Source of the DNA: Sulfitobacter guttiformis | Lineage (GTDB): Bacteria; Pseudomonadota; Alphaproteobacteria; Rhodobacterales; Rhodobacteraceae | Reading direction: 5' to 3' | Assembly: GCF_003610455.1 (NCBI RefSeq) | Contig: NZ_RAQK01000002.1 | Span: 558,001-622,000 of the forward strand | DNA length: 64,000 nt | In this document: positions 26,060 to 34,923 of the stretch, in pieces | Numbering within the stretch: the stretch's first letter is position 1 | How the letters are laid out: each line of letters opens with the position of its first letter | Made by a program: the position numbers and the translations under genes | Notes under the pieces: model-generated | Seen by the model: the letters and a program-made list of their open reading frames with translations, nothing else | What the model was told of the DNA's origin: nothing | Database searches by the model: none

Positions 26060-27076
26060 TTAGTCTGCCGTTATATCCTGCTGCGCTGGTGATCGCGGGC
26101 GGCGCGGCTGGGGGCGTGTCGGAATTTCTTTCAGCAGTCCACCCACACCCATTGCCGCGATGTCCTGTGCTGTGACCGGCACGCCGCAAACGATACGCGC
26201 CAAAACCCAGTCCGCTCCGTTGAGCGCGGGCGATCGCGCACATCCAGGCAGGCCAATGACTTGTGCGGCGCCCAGCGCGCCCAGAAACAACAGATTACCC
26301 GGATCGACAGGCATGCCAAAGCGCGTGACATGCCCCCCCGCCGCGACAAGTGCAGAAGGCGCCACATCGTGGATGTCGGAAGTGGCGGACCCCGTGAGGA
26401 TCAAGACCAGCGGTGCTTCAGCAGCTCTGATCGCAGCCGCGAGTGCACCTAAGGTATGAGGCACAATCAAAACCTGCGACAAAGCGACGCCCAAGGCCGT
26501 CAGCCGGCTCTCGATCGCTTCGCGGCCCTTCTCTCCTGCGCCGCCGGCAATTTCGGTGATGATCAGCGTTGCGGTCTTAAGGATAGGGGGAGCAACGGTT
26601 ATTGCCCCCTGCGCCGCCAATGCAGCACGCGACACCGCAACCTGTGGCACGGCATAGGATATAATCTTGATCGTCGCGACCATATCGCCACGGCGCAACT
26701 GATGGTGGGGAGGCACGGTTGCAACCGTGATCATGGGGTCGAACGCGTTAACCGCGTGAAGGGCCGACACGTCCAGCATCGCGACCCCCTCGCTTTGTGC
26801 GATCAGGTTCACCCGTCCTGTAAATGCAGCACTGCGACGCAAACCTCTACTGCCTGCAAGCAGCGCATCGGCAAGCTGTTCAGCGGCAGCATCCTCGCCA
26901 CTGTCACCGTGCTCAAGTGTGGCGACGATTATCGCGTTTATGTCTGAATTTAGCAATGCAGCGATATCATCCGCATCCAGCATCTTCCCTTTACGCAGCC
27001 GCCCCTCCGGCAGGGCCACGGAATGGGCCAGCACGCTACCCTGTGCCTGCGCAGTAGGCACCGGCCCGAACTTCAT
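26060..27076 (-). CDS. MoeA/MogA-like molybdopterin-binding protein
   Basis: 338 aa. The C-terminal half has the molybdopterin-binding fold motifs, including LILTGSATSDIHDVAPSAL, GMPVDPGNLL and GLPGCARSPALNGADWVL. The N-terminal part starts like FGPVPTAQAQGSVLAHSV, as in fusions found beside molybdenum hydroxylase genes. It probably handles the Mo cofactor for the adjacent enzyme, perhaps linked to cytosine nucleotide addition. Its ATG overlaps the stop of the XdhC-like gene by 4 bases, so the two are co-translated. Confidence 0.85.
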   Translation of the reverse strand: MKFGPVPTAQAQGSVLAHSVALPEGRLRKGKMLDADDIAALLNSDINAIIVATLEHGDSGEDAAAEQLADALLAGSRGLRRSAAFTGRVNLIAQSEGVAMLDVSALHAVNAFDPMITVATVPPHHQLRRGDMVATIKIISYAVPQVAVSRAALAAQGAITVAPPILKTATLIITEIAGGAGEKGREAIESRLTALGVALSQVLIVPHTLGALAAAIRAAEAPLVLILTGSATSDIHDVAPSALVAAGGHVTRFGMPVDPGNLLFLGALGAAQVIGLPGCARSPALNGADWVLARIVCGVPVTAQDIAAMGVGGLLKEIPTRPQPRRPRSPAQQDITAD

Positions 27077-28041
27077 GGGCGGCGCAGGCCCGCAATCATC
27101 TGCGCAAGGATCGACACAGCGATTTCCGCAGGGCCAGACGCGCCGATGTCGAGGCCAACAGGCCCGTTAATGCGCGCAATCGTGTGAGGGTCGAATCCCG
27201 CTGCGCTCAGCCGCTCGACCCGCATGGCATGAGTACGCTTTGAGCCCAGCGCCCCGATGTAGAATGCGCCCGATCGCAGCCCCAGATGCAGCGCCGGATC
27301 ATCGAGTTTCGGGTCATGCGTTAACAATACCAGTGCTGTGCGGGTGTCCACGCCGACCTCCTCAAGTGCTGCGTCGGGCCAGTCGTTTATTACGCGGGCA
27401 TCCGGAAACCGCGCCTGCGAGCCAAACGCCTCGCGCGGGTCCACAACCACAGGATCGAAACCCGCGATCCGCGCCATCGGCACAAGAGCCTGTGCAATAT
27501 GCACGGCCCCCACAACGATAAGGCGCAGGGGCGGATTATGGATGGCAACAAATTTCTGCCCGTCCTCCTCAAGCCCCGAACGGTCGGCGCGAAAGCGGTC
27601 GTTGTGGCCCTGCTCCACAAAGGCACGGTGTTTGCCGTCCAATGTCACTTCATAGGCAACGGGCGTGCGGGCCGCGCGCGCAGCCACCAGCGCCTCGAGC
27701 ATATCTTGAGGCATGCCCCCTGCGCCTACAGGTTCGACCAACACACGGATATTGCCGCCACAGGCAAGGCCCACGGCAAAAGCATCGCCGTCGCTTACCC
27801 CGTATTCAAGAATTTTTGTCTCGCCCTCCTCCAGTGCCTCGAGGGCCTCAAGAACGACTGCCCCCTCCACACAGCCGCCCGAGACCGAGCCCTCCATTTC
27901 TCCCTCAGAGGAGACAACCATCTGTGCACCCACACGGCGAGGTGCTGACCCCCATGTCTCGACGACGGTGGCAAGGGCTGCACGCTTACCTTCGGTGATC
28001 CATGCCAATGCTTGTTCCGGTGCGCCTGATATCGGTTGCAT
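27073..28041 (-). CDS. XdhC/CoxF-family molybdenum enzyme maturation factor
   Basis: 322 aa. The N-terminal XdhC motif is GSAPRRVGAQM with SVSGGCVEGAV. The C-terminal half is a Rossmann domain (LIVVGAVHIAQALVPMA, then VVDPR). XdhC proteins bind and protect the sulfurated molybdenum cofactor and insert it into xanthine dehydrogenase-like enzymes. It leads a unit with the molybdopterin-binding protein and the S-L-M genes. The ATG at 28041 is chosen over a longer open frame to 28086 because of AAGG about 8 bases upstream and the usual N terminus. Confidence 0.9.
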   Translation of the reverse strand: MQPISGAPEQALAWITEGKRAALATVVETWGSAPRRVGAQMVVSSEGEMEGSVSGGCVEGAVVLEALEALEEGETKILEYGVSDGDAFAVGLACGGNIRVLVEPVGAGGMPQDMLEALVAARAARTPVAYEVTLDGKHRAFVEQGHNDRFRADRSGLEEDGQKFVAIHNPPLRLIVVGAVHIAQALVPMARIAGFDPVVVDPREAFGSQARFPDARVINDWPDAALEEVGVDTRTALVLLTHDPKLDDPALHLGLRSGAFYIGALGSKRTHAMRVERLSAAGFDPHTIARINGPVGLDIGASGPAEIAVSILAQMIAGLRRP

Positions 28042-28194
28042 AGGGGGTGCCTTTGTCTGTGAAGCTGGACATCCACCGTCCGACAATCAGCGCCCCAGCG
28101 CAAGCCGTGTTCGGCACACAAGGCTGTGCTCCCTTGCACGCGGCCCTGCCCCCCATTACATCTATGATCACAGACACTGTTGGAGAAACGCCCC

Positions 28195-28434
28195 ATGCCT
28201 ATGACTGCCCACGAGATCGAAGACCTGTTGCGGATAACCTTCCCCGATGCGCAGATCGTGGTGGAGGGCAATGACGGCGTGCATATGTCGGCCCTTGTCG
28301 TTGACGAGAGTTTTCGCGGCCAGAACAGAGTGCAACAACAGCGCGCTGTTTATGCAGCCCTCAAGGGAAAAATGGACGGCTCCAGCGGTGAATTGCACGC
28401 TCTTGCCCTGACCACAAAGGTACCGACAGAATGA
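28195..28434 (+). CDS. bolA: BolA family protein
   Basis: 79 aa. The small BolA fold is recognisable from [43 protein letters not shown] and the conserved LHALAL at the end. BolA proteins bind a shared 2Fe-2S cluster with monothiol glutaredoxins, and the grxD gene two reading frames downstream fits this. TTGGAG lies 9 bases before the ATG at 28195; an alternative ATG is two codons later. Its stop overlaps the start of a 33-codon ORF. Confidence 0.93.
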   Translation: MPMTAHEIEDLLRITFPDAQIVVEGNDGVHMSALVVDESFRGQNRVQQQRAVYAALKGKMDGSSGELHALALTTKVPTE

Positions 28435-28532
28435 TGATCTTCCTGACCGCCCTTGCCACCGCAACCCTGCTGGCCGCCCGCAAGGCGATGACACCCCAAA
28501 AACAGACCGTACCCGTAAGGAAAACCAAATGA
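28431..28532 (+). CDS. Small hydrophobic 33-residue ORF between bolA and grxD
   Basis: Begins [20 protein letters not shown] and ends in a basic tail (VRKTK). Residues 2-16 could form one membrane helix. The start overlaps the bolA stop (ATGATGA) and the stop overlaps the grxD start (ATGA), so it fits exactly into the coupled bolA-grxD unit. Its 3' end contains the AAGGA that serves grxD. It may be a real miniprotein or merely a coupling ORF. I know of no family for it. Confidence 0.5.
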   Translation: MMIFLTALATATLLAARKAMTPQKQTVPVRKTK

Positions 28533-28891
28533 CCGACGCAAAGACCAAAATCAAAGAAACCGTGAGCGCGCACGATGTTGTCCTGTTCATGAAAGGCACC
28601 AAGGAAATGCCCCAGTGTGGGTTTTCTTCAAAGGTAGCAGGTGTACTGAATTACATGGGCGTAAATTTTGCCGACGTGAATGTGCTGGCCGATGAAGAGA
28701 TGCGTCAGGGCATCAAGGATTATTCCGACTGGCCCACTATTCCGCAGCTTTATGTAAAGGGTGAGTTTGTCGGCGGTTGCGATATCATCACCGAGATGAC
28801 CCTCTCGGGCGAGCTTGATACCTTCTTTGCCGAAAATGGCGTGACGTTTGATAAAGAAGCTGCCGATAAGATCCGTGAAGCCAACGCCTGA
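28529..28891 (+). CDS. grxD: Monothiol glutaredoxin, Grx4 family
   Basis: 120 aa. The single-cysteine active site CGFS is at residues 30-33 in [29 protein letters not shown] supplies the glutathione-binding TIPQ (TVP-like) and GG-D motifs. This class binds and transfers 2Fe-2S clusters with glutathione rather than reducing disulfides, and pairs with BolA. The ribosome-binding site GTAAGGA lies in the preceding small ORF. A terminator follows. Confidence 0.96.
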   Translation: MTDAKTKIKETVSAHDVVLFMKGTKEMPQCGFSSKVAGVLNYMGVNFADVNVLADEEMRQGIKDYSDWPTIPQLYVKGEFVGGCDIITEMTLSGELDTFFAENGVTFDKEAADKIREANA

Positions 28892-28958
28892 GGCTTTGGC
28901 CCGGTTGCGTGCATCAGCACACGCGAGAGTGACATAGACTGTAGAGCTACAGTTATTG

Positions 28959-28985
28959 CGCGCCTCCCGAGGGGGGCGCGTTTTT
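28959..28985 (+). terminator. Rho-independent terminator after grxD
   Basis: CGCGCCTC (28959-28966) pairs with GGGGCGCG (28973-28980) with one T-G wobble, followed by TTTTT. It ends the bolA-grxD unit. Confidence 0.82.
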
Positions 28986-29231
28986 CGTTTTTCAGGGCTC
29001 ATATGCGCAAACCTAGGTATATGTGGTCGGTTTGCTTAGCTGCTATTGCGTGGCGTCTTCGCCCCATTGGGGAATTCCCGCCCCCTAACCAGCGTGCCCT
29101 TGCGCAACGCCATGAGTGCAAGGCCGGTCAGACATTCGGTATTATGAGTTGCTATCACTGACGGCGGGTTTAGAGATGGTGTCGCGCATAACAATCCCGC
29201 TCAACTCAATAATTGCTCATGGACGCTCTGC
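28986..29231. other. Intergenic region before the LysR gene
   Basis: Together with the terminator this is a 340-base gap between grxD and the LysR gene. It contains a perfect 10-bp palindrome GGGAATTCCC (29070-29079) adjoining CCCC-ATT-GGGG, and no ORF with a convincing start. The divergent-promoter arrangement usual for LysR genes is absent, since grxD reads in the same direction. Confidence 0.5.
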
Positions 29232-30161
29232 ATGGATATTACCCTGATCAAGACATTTATCGAGGTCGCGAACACGGGATCGTTTGTTGCTGCCTGTGAC
29301 CGTCTGTTTGTCACCCAATCCGCCGTGAGCCTGCGCATCCAGCGCCTTGAAGACAGTCTGGGGCATCCGCTCTTCACCCGCTCCAAAGCCGGTGCGATCC
29401 TCACGCCTGCGGGCGAGCAGTTCGAACGCTATGCCCTTAGCCTGCTGCGCCTGTGGCAAGAAGCCCGCCAGCAAATCGCCATTCCCGAAGGGTATAGCCG
29501 CGCAATCACGATTGGTGCGCAATATTCCCTTTGGCCGCGCCTCGGGTTTCGTTGGCTGGACGAAATGCAGATGCAGATGCCCGAACTGAGCGTACATGCC
29601 GAACTTGGCATGACCGACCGGATGACACGGTTTCTGGTCGAAGGGGTTGTACAGGCAGCGCTTATGTATACGCCCCAGCTACGCCCCGGCCTTATCGCGG
29701 AACCTGCGCTTGACGACGAGCTGATCCTTGTGGCCTCCTACCCCGATGCAACGATGGATCTGGGGCAGCATTATGTTTCTGTCGATTGGGGGCCGGAGTT
29801 TACCCATGCGCTTGCGCTGAACTTGCCACATCTGACAGATTCAGGCCGCTCTATGGCATTGGGCGCAATGGCCGCGGATTATATCGTGAACCGCAAAGCC
29901 GCTGCTTACCTTCCGGCAAGAACCGTAAAGCGGTATATGGAGCAAAATAAACTACATCTTGTAGCAGATGCACCACGGTTTCCCTATCCATCGTGGGTAG
30001 TTTGGCGCGACGACATTGAGCCAGACATCGCTGCAGTCGCCAAGTCAGCCCTAAAAAAAGTTACTCAAGCAGCTGAAAAAGAACAGGAAAATATCGTCTC
30101 CGATTTGGAGATCGTAGAACATTACGACCCTGCTCTCTTCCCTGCAATTACAAATGACTAA
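29232..30161 (+). CDS. LysR family transcriptional regulator
   Basis: 309 aa. The N-terminal winged helix-turn-helix (MDITLIKTFIEVANTGSF, then TQSAVSLRIQRLEDSLG) is followed by a type 2 periplasmic-binding-protein-like effector domain from about residue 90. The C-terminal tail after residue 275 is highly charged and longer than in many family members (AEKEQENIVSDLEIVE). The target is not evident. It precedes the DUF481 gene on the same strand by 135 bases. Confidence 0.93.
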   Translation: MDITLIKTFIEVANTGSFVAACDRLFVTQSAVSLRIQRLEDSLGHPLFTRSKAGAILTPAGEQFERYALSLLRLWQEARQQIAIPEGYSRAITIGAQYSLWPRLGFRWLDEMQMQMPELSVHAELGMTDRMTRFLVEGVVQAALMYTPQLRPGLIAEPALDDELILVASYPDATMDLGQHYVSVDWGPEFTHALALNLPHLTDSGRSMALGAMAADYIVNRKAAAYLPARTVKRYMEQNKLHLVADAPRFPYPSWVVWRDDIEPDIAAVAKSALKKVTQAAEKEQENIVSDLEIVEHYDPALFPAITND

Positions 30162-30296
30162 TTATCGGTTTAAGGCTGAGTAATTCAAATTTCACTCATT
30201 TGAACAACATCCCTAAAAGAAGTGTCAGCAGAGATGCTAACGACCTTCCGGCACCTGCGCCGGGGGGCGCTGACAACTTCTCAAAAGGGAAACATT

Positions 30297-31148
30297 ATGA
30301 ACACCCTCTTCAAATTCGCCGCTGTCTCAACGCTGGCTCTGATGGTTGCTGCCCCTGCCATGGCGCAGTCAAACGCAAACACCGTGCTGAACGACAGCAT
30401 CGACGACATCACAACGGATGTGAACCGCGACCTGAACCGCGCAAACGATGCCGACCGCTTTGGTCCGAACGGTGTTGCACAAGGCTGGCGCGGCTCCTTC
30501 GCTCTGTCTGCGTCCGGTACATCCGGCAACACAGACGAAGGCGATTTGTCTGCTGCTGGTCGTCTGACCTATGGCATCGGTGACTGGAACCACCTCGTTG
30601 GTTTCGCGGCTGAATACAGCGAAGCAAACGGCACAACCAGCGAAGAGAAATTCTTTGCAACATATGAAGGCAGCCGCTACTTCACCGAACGTCTGTATGC
30701 ATTCGGTCTGGCACGCTACCAGTATGACGGCTTTCTCACCGACAATGACGGCGCCGAAATCCCAGGTGCGAGCCGCACAGACGCCTTCTTGGGCTTTGGT
30801 CCCGGCTACCGCGTCATCAACCGTGCCGACCTGACATGGCGTGTACAAGCGGGCCCTGGCATCCGCTACGTCAAACAGTCGAACGGTGATTCCGATACCG
30901 AAGCGAGCATGATCATCACATCGCGTTACTTCTACGGGATCAACGATCAGGTGTCGCTCACCATGGACACCGATATTCTGGGCTCCGAGACGGATACGAT
31001 TTTCGCAAACGATGCGGGCATCAACTACAAGCTGACGGACAACCTGTCCACACGTATCAGCCTGCGTACCGAGTACACCACCGATCCGATCGGTGCCGAC
31101 AAATCCACAGACAACACCTTTGGTGTGTCGTTGGTTCTGGGCTTTTAA
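30297..31148 (+). CDS. DUF481 family outer membrane protein
   Basis: 283 aa. Signal peptide (1-23, ending APAMAQ) and a beta-rich mature part with alternating hydrophobic strands (RGSFALSASGTSGNTDEG, AFLGFGPGYRV) ending in VSLVLGF with terminal Phe, typical of an outer-membrane barrel. It matches the DUF481 (YdiY-like) family of predicted outer membrane proteins. The start is fixed by AAAGGGA before the ATG at 30297. A strong hairpin follows. Function is unknown. Confidence 0.9.
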   Translation: MNTLFKFAAVSTLALMVAAPAMAQSNANTVLNDSIDDITTDVNRDLNRANDADRFGPNGVAQGWRGSFALSASGTSGNTDEGDLSAAGRLTYGIGDWNHLVGFAAEYSEANGTTSEEKFFATYEGSRYFTERLYAFGLARYQYDGFLTDNDGAEIPGASRTDAFLGFGPGYRVINRADLTWRVQAGPGIRYVKQSNGDSDTEASMIITSRYFYGINDQVSLTMDTDILGSETDTIFANDAGINYKLTDNLSTRISLRTEYTTDPIGADKSTDNTFGVSLVLGF

Positions 31149-31167
31149 GCACAGGGGACTGGAATTA

Positions 31168-31246
31168 CCTCTCCGGTGGCTAGTGGCCTCGTGAAGCCGG
31201 AGGAGGAAAGAACAAGGGAGGATGGTTTGCGCCATCCTCCCTTGTT
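31168..31246 (+). terminator. Tandem hairpins ending the DUF481 transcript
   Basis: A first hairpin pairs CTCCGG (31171-31176) with CCGGAG (31197-31202). A second is a perfect 15-bp stem, 31211-31225 with 31232-31246 (starting AACAAGGG, loop TTTGCG). The second stem ends in TTGTT and is followed by AATT, so it is a good terminator, usable from both strands. Confidence 0.75.
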
Positions 31247-31300
31247 AATTCTGAAGGGCAGTTTCAGGGCAGCCAGCAAACGCACGAATGAAGCAGCAGT

Positions 31301-31693
31301 TTAGCCGCCAACCTTCTCGTCCACCGAAGCAGCCAATGCCTCTGCACGTGCAGCGAGCTCTGACAGGGTATCCGTGACAGATTGCGGCACCACAGGCACC
31401 TCGATCCGCTCGGGCTCGATTACAACATTGCGAAGTCCGGCCAACTCCGCCTCGCGCTCGGCCAGCTCTGCACGAATTTCCGTGATCTTGTCCTCGACGC
31501 TGGCGGTCTTGTCAGCCAGCATCAAACCAGCCATCAGCAGCATCCGCGCTTCGGGCATCCGGCCCACAGCATCGGCAAGCACCTGCGCCTCGTCATCCAG
31601 CATTTTGGCGGCGGAGTGCAGATAGCTTTCCTCCCCCTCCTGACAGGCAACATCGAAATGGCGTCCGCCAATGGAAATCTTGACCTCTGGCAT
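31301..31693 (-). CDS. zapA: Cell division protein ZapA
   Basis: 130 aa. The N-terminal globular region (PEVKISIGGRHFDVACQEGEE, then LHSAAKMLDDEAQ) and the following coiled coil match ZapA, which crosslinks FtsZ filaments at the division ring. It overlaps the stop of the upstream coiled-coil gene at TAATG, so the two are co-translated. The tail beyond residue 95 is longer than in E. coli ZapA. Confidence 0.9.
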   Translation of the reverse strand: MPEVKISIGGRHFDVACQEGEESYLHSAAKMLDDEAQVLADAVGRMPEARMLLMAGLMLADKTASVEDKITEIRAELAEREAELAGLRNVVIEPERIEVPVVPQSVTDTLSELAARAEALAASVDEKVGG

Positions 31694-32196
31694 TATGCGT
31701 CCTCCTGCGCGGATTTGTCGTCGTTGAGCGCAGTGTCGAGCAGTGGCTGCAAACTGGCGAGGATGGTCGAAGCCTCCGCCACGTCTGCTGCACGGGCTGC
31801 ACGCAGGGCCTCAAGCTCGACCATCATTGATTTATTGATCAGATGGGCATCACCAACCCCTTCGGCATTTGCATCACGCAGCGAGGAGCAGACTTCGCTC
31901 AACTGGGCATTGGCGCGACGCACGCGCTGCAACTCGATATCAAGCTGCGCCATTCGTGCCTCGCTTGCATCGACGGTGGCGCGCAGCGTGGCAATTTCAG
32001 TCTCTGATTTGGTGCGCAGGGCCAGCACGCGCTCTTGCAGCTGGGCATTGGCTGTCCGCTCGTCCTCGAGCTGGCGCAGGGTTTCTTCATCCGGTGCGGG
32101 CGCTGACGTGCTGGCGGGCCCCAGTTTTTCAAGGCCGAAGGCGACCTGATCCATCGCCGCTGTTATGCGTCGCTGTAATTCTACGATATCGTTCAT
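31693..32196 (-). CDS. Coiled-coil protein upstream of zapA
   Basis: 167 aa. Nearly the whole protein is predicted helix with heptad-like spacing (MNDIVELQRRITAAMDQV through LEDERTANAQLQERVLAL to the end). Coupling to zapA suggests a cell-division or FtsZ-associated role, as is common for the small coiled-coil genes beside zapA in alphaproteobacteria. The start at 32196 is preferred because a longer frame to 32241 begins with sequence unlike the rest; the ribosome-binding site is modest. It is divergent from tkt. Confidence 0.75.
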   Translation of the reverse strand: MNDIVELQRRITAAMDQVAFGLEKLGPASTSAPAPDEETLRQLEDERTANAQLQERVLALRTKSETEIATLRATVDASEARMAQLDIELQRVRRANAQLSEVCSSLRDANAEGVGDAHLINKSMMVELEALRAARAADVAEASTILASLQPLLDTALNDDKSAQEDA

Positions 32197-32441
32197 ACGC
32201 CCTCTCGCTTCTCCGACGGTGCGGACCACGTTTGCGGTCACGAATCGGTTTGCCTATAATATTCAGCCAATCGTACCCAATGCACAGATAAAATACTGCC
32301 CCCCATTCAAATCAGCAGCTTGGCGCGCAAACTTCATGCCTTGCATCAATACCTCTGCGCCGCAGCCGCGCTTGATCTTTCGCCCTGCCCTGATATGCAG
32401 CAAAAAAACTGCGTTCATCTTTGCACAAGGAGCCATGTCGC

Positions 32442-34457
32442 GTGGATCTCAAAGCCCTCCAAGCCGCCAATCCCGATCACTGGTCAAAAGCCACCGCTAT
32501 TCGCGCCCTCGCGCTTGATGCTGTGGCGCAGGCCAACTCCGGCCACTCCGGCATGCCAATCGGAATGGCCGATGTGGCCACAGTACTTTTCCAGAACCAT
32601 CTGAAGTTTGACGCGGCCAATCCGCTGTGGCCCGATCGTGACCGCTTTATCCTGTCTGCGGGTCACGGCTCGATGCTGATTTATGCGCTGTTGCACCTTG
32701 TGGGCGATGTGCAATTTCCGATCGAGGAAATCCGCAATTTCCGGCAGATGGGCGCACGCACCGCTGGCCACCCAGAAAACTTCCTCGCTGATGCGATTGA
32801 GACAACGACCGGCCCGCTGGGTCAAGGCATTGCCAACTCCGTGGGCTTTGCCATGGCAGAAGAGATCCAGCGCGCGACTTACGGCGCCAAGGTTGTCGAC
32901 CACTATACCTATGTTATCGCCGGCGACGGCTGTTTAATGGAAGGCGTGAGCCAGGAGGCGATTGCGCTTGCGGGACGTCACAAACTGTCGAAATTGATCG
33001 TAATGTGGGATAACAACAACATCACCATCGACGGACCAGTGAGCCTGTCGGACACCACAGACCAGGTTGCACGCTTTCGTGCCGCAGGCTGGGACGTGCA
33101 GGAAGTCGATGGCCATAACCCTGCCGAAATCGACGCAGCGTTGAATGCTGCCAAAAAGACCGACACTCCAAGCATGATCGCGTGCAAAACGCATATCGCC
33201 TTGGGCCATGCAGCACAGGACACCTCCAAGGGCCACGGCGCATTGACGGACCCTGCGCAAATGGTTGCAGCAAAGGAAGCATGGGGCTGGACTGCAGCCC
33301 CGTTCGACATTCCGACTGAAATTAAATCCGCATGGGAAGCCATCGGCAGCCGTGGCGCGGATGCCCGCCGCGATTGGGAAGAGCGTTTTGACAAAATGCC
33401 CGGAAACAAGCGCGAGACATTCAATCGCGCGCTAGCGGGTGATGCGCCCAAGAAACTGAGCGCCGTTATCAAGGCCTTTAAAAAGCAGACGACCGAGAGC
33501 GCGCCAAAGCTGGCAACACGCGCGTCTTCTGAAAAAGTTCTTGAAGTTCTGAACCCTATCCTGCCTGAAACTGTTGGCGGCTCCGCCGACCTTACCGGCT
33601 CGAATAATACGAAAACAGCTGACCTAGGTGTTTTCGATCTAGAGACACGCGGTGGCCGCTACGTCTATTGGGGCATCCGTGAACATGGCATGGCATCCGC
33701 AATGAACGGTATGGCGCTGCATGGCGGCGTACGCCCCTACTCCGGCACATTCATGTGTTTCACCGATTACGCCCGCCCCGCCATGCGCCTCAGCGCGCTG
33801 ATGCAGGTGCCTGTTGTCTATGTCATGACCCACGACAGCATCGGTCTAGGCGAGGATGGCCCGACACATCAGCCCGTCGAGCATCTGGCGATTTCACGCG
33901 CCACTCCAAACACACTGGTGTTCCGCCCTGCCGATACAGTCGAGACAGCAGAAGCCTGGGAAGTTGCATTTACCGAGAAGAGCCGCCCCTCCGTGCTGTC
34001 GCTGACGCGTCAGGGTTTGCCTACTGTGCGCCTCGAGCACAAGAACAAGAACATGACCGCCCTTGGTGCTTATGTTCTGGCCGAAGCGGAGGAGAAGCGT
34101 CAGGTGATCCTGATCGCGACAGGCTCCGAAGTGGAGATTGCCCTGAAGGCGCGTGATCTTTTGCAGGCGGAAGGCATCGGTACACGCGTTGTCTCGATGC
34201 CGTGCATGGAACTCTTTGCCGAGCAGGACGAGGCATACCGCAAGCGCGTTCTGCCGGGTGGTGCCGTACGTGTCGGCATCGAAGCTGGTGTGCGTCAGGG
34301 CTGGGACCAGTGGCTGCTGGGCGAGCGCGGCAAATGGGGCAAGGCGGACTTTGTCGGCATGGACCGTTTCGGGGCCTCCGCACCTGCTGAAGAGCTGTTC
34401 GAGAAGTTCGGGATTACGCCAGAGCACGTAGCAGCCAAGGCAAAAGCTCTACTGTAA
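32442..34457 (+). CDS. tkt: Transketolase, GTG start
   Basis: 671 aa, the usual length. Thiamine-diphosphate motif [13 protein letters not shown] with the metal-binding DNNNITIDG, the N-terminal [13 protein letters not shown], and the C-terminal [18 protein letters not shown] region are clear. It transfers two-carbon units in the pentose phosphate pathway and, where present, the Calvin cycle. AAGGAG (32427-32432) stands 9 bases before GTG at 32442, which gives the standard N terminus MDLKALQ. An ATG at 32435 is out of frame. A strong terminator follows. Confidence 0.96.
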   Translation: MDLKALQAANPDHWSKATAIRALALDAVAQANSGHSGMPIGMADVATVLFQNHLKFDAANPLWPDRDRFILSAGHGSMLIYALLHLVGDVQFPIEEIRNFRQMGARTAGHPENFLADAIETTTGPLGQGIANSVGFAMAEEIQRATYGAKVVDHYTYVIAGDGCLMEGVSQEAIALAGRHKLSKLIVMWDNNNITIDGPVSLSDTTDQVARFRAAGWDVQEVDGHNPAEIDAALNAAKKTDTPSMIACKTHIALGHAAQDTSKGHGALTDPAQMVAAKEAWGWTAAPFDIPTEIKSAWEAIGSRGADARRDWEERFDKMPGNKRETFNRALAGDAPKKLSAVIKAFKKQTTESAPKLATRASSEKVLEVLNPILPETVGGSADLTGSNNTKTADLGVFDLETRGGRYVYWGIREHGMASAMNGMALHGGVRPYSGTFMCFTDYARPAMRLSALMQVPVVYVMTHDSIGLGEDGPTHQPVEHLAISRATPNTLVFRPADTVETAEAWEVAFTEKSRPSVLSLTRQGLPTVRLEHKNKNMTALGAYVLAEAEEKRQVILIATGSEVEIALKARDLLQAEGIGTRVVSMPCMELFAEQDEAYRKRVLPGGAVRVGIEAGVRQGWDQWLLGERGKWGKADFVGMDRFGASAPAEELFEKFGITPEHVAAKAKALL

Positions 34458-34478
34458 AGCTGCATGAAGATAACGTTT

Positions 34479-34513
34479 AGGGCGGTGCTTTTTACAAAGC
34501 GCCGCCCTTTTTT
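34479..34513 (+). terminator. Rho-independent terminator after tkt
   Basis: AGGGCGGTGCTT (34479-34490) pairs with AAGCGCCGCCCT (34497-34508), 12 bp with one wobble and a 6-base loop, followed by a run of T to 34513. Confidence 0.92.
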
Positions 34514-34696
34514 GTTGCGAAATCGAAAATAGTCTGTCGCCTACACAGAGTTTTTTGTACCACTTTCGCCACATTTTAGGCGATGTTCAGCCACAACTGA
34601 AGGTTATCCAGAGGGTGTCTTGTAGGGTAGTAATACATTGTTAACGTATAAGGCGCAGACTGAGACGAAGTTTTGTAACGATCCCGGAGCAAGCGG

Positions 34697-34876
34697 ATGG
34701 CCTACCTTCTTACAGCAGTAATGACCGGCGGCGTCGCCGCACTCATGTCATTGTTCGAAGGTCATGCAATAGGTCAGATTGCCCTTAACTATATCGTCTA
34801 CGGTCATCTTGGCATGGCCACATTGGTCCTCGCAACAGTCGCTGCACGACGGTTCGACCGCAAAAAAACCCGCTAA
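34697..34876 (+). CDS. Small membrane protein, 59 aa
   Basis: Starts MAYLLTAVMTGGVAALMSLF and continues with EGHAIGQIAL, NYIVYGHLGMATLVLATVAA and a basic tail RRFDRKKTR. Two membrane helices are likely (about 2-20 and 33-50) with the basic tail inside by the positive-inside rule. GGAG lies 7 bases before the ATG, and the gene has its own upstream region of about 180 bases after the tkt terminator. No homologue family is known to me. Confidence 0.7.
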   Translation: MAYLLTAVMTGGVAALMSLFEGHAIGQIALNYIVYGHLGMATLVLATVAARRFDRKKTR

Positions 34877-34923
34877 CTCCACGATCTATGCGTGACATCA
34901 GGAACGCAGCTTAGCGCCCGCCG

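Noticed and set aside
31149..31300. 6S RNA, which in some bacteria lies next to zapA
   Set aside because: The region is occupied by two hairpins with terminator character and I cannot see the long interrupted stem with central bubble expected of 6S RNA.
34591..34620. DnaA-box-like TTATCCAGA near the small membrane gene
   Set aside because: A single imperfect box with no A/T-rich unwinding element or replication gene beside it; not an origin.
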